Assembly: GCA_021734395.1 (NCBI GenBank)
Contig: JAIPJB010000002.1
Coordinates: 124,001 to 188,000, forward strand
Length of the DNA stretch: 64,000 nucleotides
Source: Candidatus Altimarinota bacterium
Lineage (GTDB): Bacteria > Patescibacteriota > Gracilibacteria > UBA4473
Reading direction: 5' to 3'
In this document: piece by piece, positions 18,597-24,986 of the stretch
How positions within the stretch are numbered: the stretch's first letter is position 1
How the letters are laid out: every line of letters begins with the position of its first letter
Notes under the pieces: generated by a model
Databases searched by the model: none
Told to the model about the DNA's origin: nothing
What the model saw: only the letters and a program-made list of their open reading frames with translations
Translations under genes and position numbers: made by a program

Positions 18597-18892
18597 TTCT
18601 TGGAAACTGTACGGGTTTTGTCAGGAAAATCAACGCCTCCTTTTCCCCACGGATTACAACGCAGAATCCGCCAGAAAATTTTCCCGATACTGCAAACAAA
18701 TCCTCGTTTTCGCAAAATCTGGATCGCATATTCCGAACAGGTTGGATAAAATTTACAGGTACGAAGATGGTCTCCCTTTCCTACTTCAGAATGATCAGGC
18801 GAAATTGTTTTTTGATAACCACGAACGAGAAAAACCACAACGGCAGCAAATTTTTGATCTAGGTACTGTGGAAACTTGAGTAAAAATTTCAT
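18593..18892 (-). CDS. yidD: YidD membrane protein insertion efficiency factor
   Basis: 99 residues from ATG 18892 (MKFLLKFPQYL). The YidD core is clear: RGYQKTISP, CKFYPTCSEYA and RCNPWGKGGVDFP, with the conserved cysteines. Membrane-associated small protein that helps YidC insert proteins. The frame extends upstream to 18931, but those 13 codons fall in the left arm of the inverted-repeat element at 18901, so the later ATG is preferred. Its stop overlaps the protease start, suggesting a yidD-protease operon. Confidence 0.95.
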   Translation of the reverse strand: MKFLLKFPQYLDQKFAAVVVFLVRGYQKTISPDHSEVGKGDHLRTCKFYPTCSEYAIQILRKRGFVCSIGKIFWRILRCNPWGKGGVDFPDKTRTVSKK

Positions 18893-18900
18893 TTTTCTTT

Positions 18901-18983
18901 TTGTCATTCCGGACTTGATCCGGAATCTCATTGCAATTCCAACATTGGTGCAGAGAGATCCTGAAACAAGTTCAGGATGACAA
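18901..18983. repeat. 83-bp inverted-repeat element, copy 2
   Basis: Left arm 18901-18928 begins TTGTCATTCCGGACTTG; right arm 18956-18983 ends AAGTTCAGGATGACAA. Arms are 28 bases each around a 27-base core, the same geometry as at 14313-14394. It sits between yidD and ruvA. Confidence 0.85.
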
Positions 18984-18994
18984 TGTTAAAAAAC

Positions 18995-19564
18995 TTAAGC
19001 ATTGGAAGAGAGGAATCGTTTCACGAGTTCTTCCGCAGAAGAATCTTCCGGTGCGTCGGATAAAACTTTATGGATCGTTCGCGCATCATAACCGAGATTT
19101 TCCAAAGCTTCTCGAGCTTCAATAAAAGCTTCATTGGAAGGAATGTTCGGCATTCCCTTGGGTTTAAGATCCAATTTCCCGCGCAATTCTACAATCAATC
19201 GCTCGGCCGTCTTTTTTCCTAAACCTGGAATCTGGGTGAGAAAAGAAACATCGCCATTTTCACAAGCCATCATAAATTTGTCAGCCGGGATGGATACCAT
19301 CTGCAATGCTGTCTTGGGACCAATGCCGGAAACAGAAATTAATTTTTCAAAAAGTCTTCGCTCCGATGAATCCCCAAAACCATAGAGTGTGATTTCGTTT
19401 TCACGGACAACTGTCAAAACTTCTGCTGTCAGCGAAGCCCCCTTTTTGCATCGTGCCAATAAACTCCCCGCCGGGCGGATCTGATATCCTACTCCTCCGG
19501 ACGTCAAAAGAAGAATTTCTTTTTCGTTTACGTCTTCTACAATGCCTTTCAAAAGTCCAATCAT
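18995..19564 (-). CDS. ruvA: Holliday junction DNA helicase subunit RuvA
   Basis: 189 residues from ATG 19564 (MIGLLKGIVEDVNEKEI). Binds four-way junctions and targets RuvB. Domain order is normal: OB fold (1 to about 62), tandem helix-hairpin-helix motifs (LISVSGIGPKTALQMV and LTQIPGLGKKTAERLIVEL), and a C-terminal UBA-like domain (about 140-189, NLGYDARTIHKVL). The frame runs five codons upstream to 19579, but family alignment supports 19564. An AT-rich array immediately upstream (19571-19600) contains TTGATA and GATAAT strings that could act as a promoter. ruvB and ruvC are not in the window. Confidence 0.97.
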   Translation of the reverse strand: MIGLLKGIVEDVNEKEILLLTSGGVGYQIRPAGSLLARCKKGASLTAEVLTVVRENEITLYGFGDSSERRLFEKLISVSGIGPKTALQMVSIPADKFMMACENGDVSFLTQIPGLGKKTAERLIVELRGKLDLKPKGMPNIPSNEAFIEAREALENLGYDARTIHKVLSDAPEDSSAEELVKRFLSSNA

Positions 19565-19607
19565 CGAGCCAATTATCAATTATCAATCTGTAATTATCAA
19601 TGAAAAG

Positions 19608-19635
19608 TTGATGAAAAATTTTTTCTTCGTACAAT
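19608..19635 (+). promoter_or_regulatory. Promoter of tRNA-Ala
   Basis: TTGATG (19608-19613), a 16-base spacer and TACAAT (19630-19635). Transcription would start near 19642, about 100 bases before the tRNA. Confidence 0.65.
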
Positions 19636-19743
19636 CGAGTCACTTTTGACGGGCATGAGCTCAACCTTCCCTTTGGCCGCAAAAGCGGGGCTGAGAAATG
19701 CCAACTACTCACTTCCTTTCTTTCACAAAAGATCGTCATTCTC

Positions 19744-19820
19744 GGGGCATTAGCTCAGCTGGCTAGAGCGCATCCATGGCATGGATGAGGCCATCGGTTC
19801 GAATCCGATATGCTCCACCA
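19744..19820 (+). tRNA. tRNA-Ala (anticodon GGC)
   Basis: 77 bases with encoded CCA. The acceptor GGGGCAT pairs with ATGCTCC, the D arm is GCTC/GAGC, the anticodon stem CATCC/GGATG surrounds loop ATGGCAT (anticodon GGC, reads GCC and GCU), and the T stem ATCGG/CCGAT encloses TTCGAAT. Confidence 0.97.
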
Positions 19821-19849
19821 TCCTATTTTCTCTACAATTGAGAAAGACA

Positions 19850-19999
19850 ATGAAAAAACTCAGAGACAATTGGCCGTTGGGATTTTTATCACTCCTTTCA
19901 CTTCAGGCTTTGCAATATTTTCAGACAAATAACTGGCTTGATCTAGTCTGGATCGCCTGGCTTGCTTGGATTGTTTATTTTTTTCCGGTCAAAAAATAA
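19850..19999 (+). CDS. Small membrane protein
   Basis: 49 residues, MKKLRDNWPLG at the start, then two hydrophobic stretches split by QTNNWLD. A second basic end (FFPVKK) suggests a helical hairpin with both ends in the cytoplasm. It follows tRNA-Ala by 29 bases and may be read through from it. The longer open frame starting at 19781 lies in the tRNA and is not used. No family recognised. Confidence 0.5.
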   Translation: MKKLRDNWPLGFLSLLSLQALQYFQTNNWLDLVWIAWLAWIVYFFPVKK

Positions 20000-20000
20000 T

Positions 20001-20603
20001 CTACCGTTTTTCAAAGAGATCCTCTTCTCCGAAGCGAACTTTTTCCCGCTTTGGATCTTCTTTTCGATAGCCAATCGGAAGCATGACAATCGATTTGAAA
20101 TGCTCCGGAAGCTCCAAAAGCTGATCCAGTTTTTCCGGATCAAATCCTTCCATCGGACAAGAGTCAATTTCCAACTCCGCACACGCAGCCAGAGCAAATC
20201 CATGCGCAATGTATGCCTGACGGGATGCCCAATGAAAATCCATTTTCCCGAGACTTCCTCTCATCATTTTTTCATAACCGACTAACTTTTCCCTGATTTC
20301 GGATTTCCCTTCACTGGCGATTTCTAAATACTGATCGATTCTTTGGGCTGAATCCGTCCGTGCACAAAAAACCAAAAGATACGAGCAAGTCGTCACCTGC
20401 GGCTGATCCCAGGAGAGAGTACGAATTTTTTCCTTGAGTTTCTGATCAGTTATCACAATCACATGATAAGGCTGCAGACCAAACGATGTCGGTGTGAGAC
20501 GAATTGCTTCGAGAATTTTCTGTAAGTTTTTTTCCGATACTTTTTTTTTCGGATCAAACTCTTTGGTGGCGTGCCGCCAATACAAATGGTCGAGAAAAGT
20601 CAT
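20001..20603 (-). CDS. Nitroreductase family NAD(P)H-dependent FMN oxidoreductase
   Basis: 200 residues, flavin reductase of the NfsB type. The N-terminal FMN phosphate motif is RHATKEFDP, then LTPTSFGLQPYHVIVI, the ASRQAYIAHGFALAACAELEIDSCPMEGF helix-loop that closes the active site, and the C-terminal MLPIGYRKEDP. Reduces quinones or nitro compounds with NAD(P)H; the natural substrate is not known. It lies 9 bases after the htpX stop on the same strand, so the pair is probably an operon. Confidence 0.94.
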   Translation of the reverse strand: MTFLDHLYWRHATKEFDPKKKVSEKNLQKILEAIRLTPTSFGLQPYHVIVITDQKLKEKIRTLSWDQPQVTTCSYLLVFCARTDSAQRIDQYLEIASEGKSEIREKLVGYEKMMRGSLGKMDFHWASRQAYIAHGFALAACAELEIDSCPMEGFDPEKLDQLLELPEHFKSIVMLPIGYRKEDPKREKVRFGEEDLFEKR

Positions 20604-20612
20604 GAGAGAGAT

Positions 20613-21506
20613 TTAGGAAAGAGATGCTTTTTCTAATGCTTCAATGCGATCGGAAAGCGGAGGATGGGTGGAAAAAAGAAGACCCATTTTGCTGGGCTTA
20701 TCGGAAATTTTCAGCGTCGCAAGTGATTTTTGGCGGGTATCCACCCGGGCGGTTAATTCTTGTAAACGCTGCAGGCCGGCGATCATTTTTGCTTTCCCGA
20801 CAAATTCAGCTCCTCCATGATCCGCACGAAATTCCCTCTTGCGAGAAAACCAAGCAATAACAATTGTCGCCAAAACCGCAAAAACTATTTCGAATAAAAT
20901 CGATGTAATCCAGTATGAAATGCCTCCCACTTCTTCTCGGTCACTGATCAGTCGCTGGAGCAAAAAAGCTGCCACCCGCGCAAAGAAAATCACAAACGTA
21001 TTCAAAACACCTTGCAAAAGCGCCATCGTGACCATGTCTCCATTAGCGATATGTGCCATTTCATGCGCCAAAACGCCTTCGATTTCATCGCGATCCATTT
21101 CCCGAAGCAACCCTTCTGATACCGCCACCATTGAATGATTTTGTGACCAACCTGTGGCAAAAGCATTCACTTCTGCGGAAGGATAAATACCGACTTCAGG
21201 GGTTTTTATTTCTAATTTTTTGGCGATAGAACGAATAACCTCCACCAGAAGCGATTCTTCATTATTACTCGGAGACTTGATGATGCGCACCTTCATCATC
21301 CATCGCGCCATAACCTTGGAGAGAAAGAGGGAAAGAAAACTCCCCGCAAAACCGATAATCGCCGCAAAAATCAACAATGATTTCAGATTGAGTCCATAGG
21401 AAGTCAGGTATGGCTGTACGCCAAAAACACTCATAACAATTCCCAGCACGATCAAAATCGCAAAATTTACCAGTACAAAAAGGACAATTCGTTTTATAAA
21501 TCTCAT
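20613..21506 (-). CDS. htpX: HtpX membrane metalloprotease (M48)
   Basis: 297 residues. Two N-terminal membrane helices, the zinc motif HEMAH at 148-152, two more helices, and the downstream REFRAD element with the third ligand. NAFATGW and LAHEMAHIANGDM are typical of HtpX. It degrades misfolded membrane proteins at the cytoplasmic face. Followed by the nitroreductase gene in a likely operon. A TATAAC string 10-15 bases upstream on the minus strand may be the -10 box. Confidence 0.96.
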   Translation of the reverse strand: MRFIKRIVLFVLVNFAILIVLGIVMSVFGVQPYLTSYGLNLKSLLIFAAIIGFAGSFLSLFLSKVMARWMMKVRIIKSPSNNEESLLVEVIRSIAKKLEIKTPEVGIYPSAEVNAFATGWSQNHSMVAVSEGLLREMDRDEIEGVLAHEMAHIANGDMVTMALLQGVLNTFVIFFARVAAFLLQRLISDREEVGGISYWITSILFEIVFAVLATIVIAWFSRKREFRADHGGAEFVGKAKMIAGLQRLQELTARVDTRQKSLATLKISDKPSKMGLLFSTHPPLSDRIEALEKASLS

Positions 21507-21574
21507 TTTTTAATGTGTTATAAGAGGACAAAAAGCGGAAAAAGAATGCCGATTTTTTTAAAAAAATCAAGACC

Positions 21575-21607
21575 ATAAAAAATAGGCGCTTACTCAGTAA
21601 AGCGCCT
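21575..21607 (-). terminator. Intrinsic terminator overlapping a stop codon
   Basis: On the minus strand an 8-bp stem, AGGCGCTT/AAGCGCCT (21584-21591 with 21600-21607), 8-base loop, followed by ATTTTTTAT. The TAA stop of the upstream 60-residue gene is inside the hairpin. Confidence 0.85.
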
Positions 21608-21772
21608 AAAGAGGGAAGAAAGAGAGGAAAGAAAAATGTGAATATACTCTGCGGCGGCGCAATAAAAAAATATTATAGCGCCTGCAACACAGGCAATCTG
21701 GATAGCAAGAGAAGAAGTAAAAAACACTCCTCCCACGCATATCATTGCCAGCAGAAAATTAAATATTTTCAT
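21590..21772 (-). CDS. Tiny membrane protein B of a two-gene unit
   Basis: 60 residues, MKIFNFLLAMICVGG at the start, almost entirely hydrophobic through residue 45, probably two membrane helices with a basic SLFRRFTE end. Preceded by a near-consensus Shine-Dalgarno (AAAGGAGG), strong compared with most genes here. Its start overlaps the end of the 67-residue gene before it by 14 bases, and its stop lies in the terminator hairpin. No family recognised. Confidence 0.65.
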   Translation of the reverse strand: MKIFNFLLAMICVGGVFFTSSLAIQIACVAGAIIFFYCAAAEYIHIFLSSLSSLFRRFTE

Positions 21773-21962
21773 ACTTCACCTCCTTTCGAGAAGGACAAAA
21801 TATGCAGATAAAAAGCAGCAAAAAGAATGTAAAAATCATTCCGTATGTCGCTATAAGAATGGGCTCCGGAGAAACAAATATTCCCCACAGAGAAACCCCC
21901 ATCCATACGAGAGAAGTAATCCAGCGAACAGCTTCTGTTCGTAGAGTTTGGATGATATTCAT
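21759..21962 (-). CDS. Tiny membrane protein A of a two-gene unit
   Basis: 67 residues, with two hydrophobic helices (about 13-30 and 34-56) and a short cytoplasmic tail, SRKEVKYENI. Like its partner it has a strong Shine-Dalgarno (AAAGGAGG, 21970-21977 on the minus strand). A perfect 13-bp inverted repeat sits just before it. The two genes with shared control elements and terminator look like one transcription unit. No family recognised. Confidence 0.65.
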   Translation of the reverse strand: MNIIQTLRTEAVRWITSLVWMGVSLWGIFVSPEPILIATYGMIFTFFLLLFICIFCPSRKEVKYENI

Positions 21963-21979
21963 AGGAACCTCCTTTCAAA

Positions 21980-22015
21980 GAACTCTTTCTTCTTGATCTG
22001 CGGAAGAAAGAGTTC
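21980..22015 (-). promoter_or_regulatory. Perfect 13-bp inverted repeat in the leader of the tiny-membrane-protein unit
   Basis: GAACTCTTTCTTC (21980-21992) and its exact complement (22003-22015) with a 10-base loop. It falls between the dus stop and the first strong Shine-Dalgarno. No U tract follows, so it looks like an RNA stability or translation-control hairpin rather than a terminator. Confidence 0.7.
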
Positions 22016-22031
22016 AATGAATAATAGTGAA

Positions 22032-23054
22032 TTATTTTTGATTTTTTCTATCGCGCAAATCACCCGTTTCAGTAATCGTTTTTTCTGGCTCTGTCAAAAG
22101 TATTTCTTGAAATATTTCTTCTAATTCGTCCAGACCCGAAACCCGGATCAACCGATCTCGAAAACGGGCAGCTCCCCTGATACCACGAATACAATGGGCA
22201 AAATGCTTTCTCATTTCGATCATCGCCCATTTTTCTCCCTTCATTTGTGCGGCTAATTGAGCGTGACGACGAAAAAAATCTATCTGTTGTTCTAAACTCG
22301 GCTTGGGAGGAATGGTTTTACCCTCAAATGCCGCTCGACACTGAGCAAAAATCCACGGATTTCTGAGTGCCGCTCGACCGATCATAATGCCATCCAAATT
22401 TTTCAGACGCTGAACTGCAATTTTTACGGATGTCACATCTCCGTTTCCCAAAACTGGAATTGAGACATTTTCTTTTACTTCATAAATCTTTTCCCATTGC
22501 GCAGAACCGGAAAATTTCTGCTGGGTCGTCCGTCCGTGAATAGCGAGTGAAGCAATTCCGGCTGATTCGAAACTCTTTGCTGTTTGGACCAGATTTCGAT
22601 CATCATAAAACCCCAGCCGAGTTTTGACCGATACCGGTAAATCCGTGGAACAGGTGATTTTTTCGATCAGACGAGCTGTAGCGTCCGGATCACGCAAAAG
22701 TGCCGATCCATGTCCTGAACCAACAATTTTAGGAGAAGGACATCCCAGATTAAGATCAATTCCGTCTACTCCTAAATCCTCCACAATTTTTACCGCCTCC
22801 AAAAAAGAAGTTTCTTCTTTCCCGAAAAGTTGTACGCAATAAAAATCTTTTTCTTCAGGCGTAAATTCAACCAATTGCATCGTTTTCTCATTTCGATGTC
22901 GCAGAGCTTCGGTAGAAACCAGCTCGGAAATCAATACCACCGATGGTTCGATAGCTTTCACAAGCCGTCGAAAAGGACTTTCTGTATACCCGGCCATAGG
23001 AGCAAGGGTCAAAATAGGACGAGGAATTTCTTTCCAAAAGTTGCGTTTCATCAC
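22032..23054 (-). CDS. dus: tRNA-dihydrouridine synthase
   Basis: 340 residues; FMN enzyme reducing uridines in the tRNA D loop. LAPMAGYTESPFRRL at the N-terminus, catalytic cysteine in NLGCPSPKIVGSGHGSALL (about residue 105), VKTRLGFYD, IHGRTTQQKFSG and LGNGDV are all DusB-like. An extended -10 box ends only 5 bases before the first of two adjacent methionine codons (23054 and 23051), so the mRNA is probably leaderless; either methionine could be used. Confidence 0.97.
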   Translation of the reverse strand: MMKRNFWKEIPRPILTLAPMAGYTESPFRRLVKAIEPSVVLISELVSTEALRHRNEKTMQLVEFTPEEKDFYCVQLFGKEETSFLEAVKIVEDLGVDGIDLNLGCPSPKIVGSGHGSALLRDPDATARLIEKITCSTDLPVSVKTRLGFYDDRNLVQTAKSFESAGIASLAIHGRTTQQKFSGSAQWEKIYEVKENVSIPVLGNGDVTSVKIAVQRLKNLDGIMIGRAALRNPWIFAQCRAAFEGKTIPPKPSLEQQIDFFRRHAQLAAQMKGEKWAMIEMRKHFAHCIRGIRGAARFRDRLIRVSGLDELEEIFQEILLTEPEKTITETGDLRDRKNQK

Positions 23055-23059
23055 GCGAG

Positions 23060-23068
23060 GTTATACCA
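23060..23068 (-). promoter_or_regulatory. Extended -10 box of dus
   Basis: On the minus strand TGGTATAAC, 5 bases from the ATG. The -35 is weak. It has the TGG extension seen at the other TGGTATAAT promoters. Confidence 0.6.
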
Positions 23069-23101
23069 TAAGAGGCGAAATTATTTCTAATTTTTCAGTT
23101 C

Positions 23102-23434
23102 ATGCCAAACACACCTCAAAAACCAGTTTCAAAAAAAGAAGCTCCTTCCACACAAGAAAAAGGAGAAGAAATGAAAGAGATGGGGAAAAAAGCTTTTGAT
23201 TCTGTCGGATCGAGTGTCAAAGAATTGGAAGAAAAAATTATGCACCTTCCGATAGATCGACGGATGATTTTCTTTGTGGGGATTGTAATCCTGATCGCCG
23301 CATTTCTGGGAAGTTTCGGGACAGTTGTCCTGGCACTTATTGGTGTTGGTATGATGTATATTGGATTTTCCGGAAATAATTTTCTGTCTTCTGCTTTCGG
23401 AGAAGGGAAAAAATCAAAATCACAAAAAAAATGA
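23102..23434 (+). CDS. Small membrane protein with charged N-terminal stalk
   Basis: 110 residues. A lysine/glutamate-rich helix (about 10-50), then two adjacent membrane helices (FFVGIVILIAAFLGSFG and VVLALIGVGMMYIGF), then a short basic tail. Family not recognised. The stop overlaps the start of the HD hydrolase by 4 bases (ATGA), so both are translated together. It runs divergently from dus. Confidence 0.65.
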   Translation: MPNTPQKPVSKKEAPSTQEKGEEMKEMGKKAFDSVGSSVKELEEKIMHLPIDRRMIFFVGIVILIAAFLGSFGTVVLALIGVGMMYIGFSGNNFLSSAFGEGKKSKSQKK

Positions 23435-24012
23435 GTTCTCTTCCAATGACCAGAGACGAAGCCTGGGAATTGGTACGACAATATAATTCTGATCCTACCG
23501 ATCTCAATCACTACCTAGAAAGCGAAGCGGTCATGCGAGGTCTGGCAAATTATTTGGGTGAGGACGAAGAATATTGGGGCATGCTGGGACTCCTGCACGA
23601 TATTGACTGGGGACTCACGAAAGATGATGTCTCGAGCCATCTCACCAAAGCTCCTGAACTCCTCCAGAAAGCTGGTTTTGATCAGAAATTTATTGATATT
23701 GTTCTTTCTCATGGCTATGGGTGTGACTGTGCGGGACTGGAAAATGAAGTCCGCACCGAAAAAATACAGCACGCACTCGCAGCTGCTGAAACAATTACTG
23801 GGCTTATTTTTGCCTACGCTTTAATGCGAGGAGGCATTACCGGAATGAACCCCAAAGGACTCAAAAAGAAATTCAAAGACAAAAGTTTTGCGGCCAAGGT
23901 AAATCGCGATTTCATTCGAGAATCTGAAAAGCTCGGATTAGAACTGGGAGAATTTTTTGCGATTGCTATTGCCGCCATAGAAGAAATCAAAGACCAAGTC
24001 GGGCTGAAATAA
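23431..24012 (+). CDS. HD-superfamily phosphohydrolase
   Basis: 193 residues. Metal site: the histidine of NHYLESEAVMRGLANYL followed by LLHDIDWG and the later LSHGYG, the arrangement of the COG2316-type HD proteins. Cytoplasmic; substrates of this subfamily are unknown, although HD enzymes usually cleave phosphomono- or diesters of nucleotides. Coupled by 4-base overlap to the small membrane protein upstream, which might tether it. The tRNA-Met promoter begins 2 bases after its stop. Confidence 0.85.
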   Translation: MSSLPMTRDEAWELVRQYNSDPTDLNHYLESEAVMRGLANYLGEDEEYWGMLGLLHDIDWGLTKDDVSSHLTKAPELLQKAGFDQKFIDIVLSHGYGCDCAGLENEVRTEKIQHALAAAETITGLIFAYALMRGGITGMNPKGLKKKFKDKSFAAKVNRDFIRESEKLGLELGEFFAIAIAAIEEIKDQVGLK

Positions 24013-24013
24013 G

Positions 24014-24041
24014 TTGACGAAACCCGCTTCAATCATACAAT
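24014..24041 (+). promoter_or_regulatory. Promoter of tRNA-Met
   Basis: TTGACG (24014-24019), a 16-base spacer and TACAAT (24036-24041). The tRNA starts 38 bases after the -10. Confidence 0.8.
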
Positions 24042-24079
24042 TCGTGCGTTCTTTGTGCAGAAACAAGCAATTTTATTCC

Positions 24080-24156
24080 GCCAGGGTAGCTCAGCTGGTC
24101 AGAGCGTCGGACTCATAACCCGGAGGTCGGCAGTTCAAGTCTGCCCCCTGGCACCA
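24080..24156 (+). tRNA. tRNA-Met (anticodon CAT), elongator type likely
   Basis: 77 bases with encoded CCA. The acceptor GCCAGGG/CCCTGGC is fully paired including 1-72, unlike the initiator. Loop CTCATAA; the anticodon stem TCGGA/CCCGG has an A-C mismatch next to the loop. T arm GGCAG/CTGCC. A tRNA-Ile with a modified CAU anticodon cannot be excluded from sequence alone. Confidence 0.9.
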
Positions 24157-24170
24157 TTAAAACCCAAATC

Positions 24171-24629
24171 ATGAGTTTTTGGCAGAAAATTTTCGGCCCT
24201 TCCCCTACGTCTATACGACCAAATATTCTCTCTCTTCTGAATCTCCAAGAAGAAGACGAACAAAAAATACGAAAACTAGATCCACGACTGGTCGTGGGAA
24301 AAGTTTTGGAAGTAGCTTCCCATCCAGACCCAGAAATCACAAAAGTCAAAGTGACAAAAACGAAAATCGCACCGGATAAATCCGTGCAGATTTTGTGCGG
24401 CGGAACAAATGTTCAGGAGGGAATAATCGTGGCTGTTGCGACCGAAGGCACCATTCTCCCCGGAAATTTTGAAATCGGCGTGCGAGCCATCCGAGGAGTG
24501 GAAAGTCATGGCATGATTTGCGCTCGTTCGGAACTCGAAATCTCACCCAGCGAAGAAGAAAAAGGCGAGATATGGATTTTGCCTTCTGCACTCGAAGAAA
24601 AAATCGGAACCCCGCTGAGAAATTTATGA
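24171..24629 (+). CDS. Stand-alone tRNA-binding OB-fold protein (PheT B2/EMAPII-like)
   Basis: 152 residues. About 38 N-terminal residues lead into an OB-fold tRNA-binding domain: LVVGKVLEVASHPDPEITKV, then the signature ILCGGTNVQEG, LPGNFEIGVRAIRGVESHGMICARSELEI. This is the domain normally found at the N-terminus of bacterial PheT, MetG C-termini or Trbp111. It precedes pheT by about 360 bases on the same strand, and that PheT has its own, more diverged copy. Possible roles are tRNA delivery to PheRS or a general tRNA chaperone. It follows tRNA-Met by 14 bases. Confidence 0.88.
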   Translation: MSFWQKIFGPSPTSIRPNILSLLNLQEEDEQKIRKLDPRLVVGKVLEVASHPDPEITKVKVTKTKIAPDKSVQILCGGTNVQEGIIVAVATEGTILPGNFEIGVRAIRGVESHGMICARSELEISPSEEEKGEIWILPSALEEKIGTPLRNL

Positions 24630-24887
24630 TGCTTTTCTCTCGGGAAGACCCAAAAGGGCATCTATTTTCATCCAAAAAAAAGCTTTCTGATTTTCCAAAA
24701 TCTCTTTATTCCCGAATTTTTTATGTATTCCCTTTTCTGCTGAGGCAATCTGTTGTGCTATTTTTTTTATTTCTTTGAATTGCTCTTCTGTAATACTTCC
24801 TTGTTGCTTTAAAAACTGTGCCAGATTAAAAAGCCCTACTGATTCAGGATACTGACCTTTTTCGATCTGCGGTTTTCGAAAGCTCAT
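24624..24887 (-). CDS. Small hypothetical protein
   Basis: 87 residues, soluble, helical, basic, no recognised domain (FNLAQFLKQQGSITEEQFKEIKKIAQQ is a typical helix-turn-helix-like pattern of amphipathic helices, not a proven DNA-binding motif). It overlaps the end of the convergent tRNA-binding gene by 6 bases. Balanced composition and the snug fit between plus-strand genes support it being real. Confidence 0.5.
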   Translation of the reverse strand: MSFRKPQIEKGQYPESVGLFNLAQFLKQQGSITEEQFKEIKKIAQQIASAEKGIHKKFGNKEILENQKAFFWMKIDALLGLPERKAS

Positions 24888-24986
24888 CTGTATTCCTTAT
24901 TCTGCATTAAATTATGTATACGTCAAATTCTTCCCCAGAAAACAGTAGAAAAAATCGAAAAAATCGGTATTCTCCTTCTGAAAAAC

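Noticed and set aside
24113-24349. 78-residue minus-strand open frame containing GGRLELPTSGL
   Set aside because: Antisense of tRNA-Met and of the start of the tRNA-binding gene; no ribosome site.
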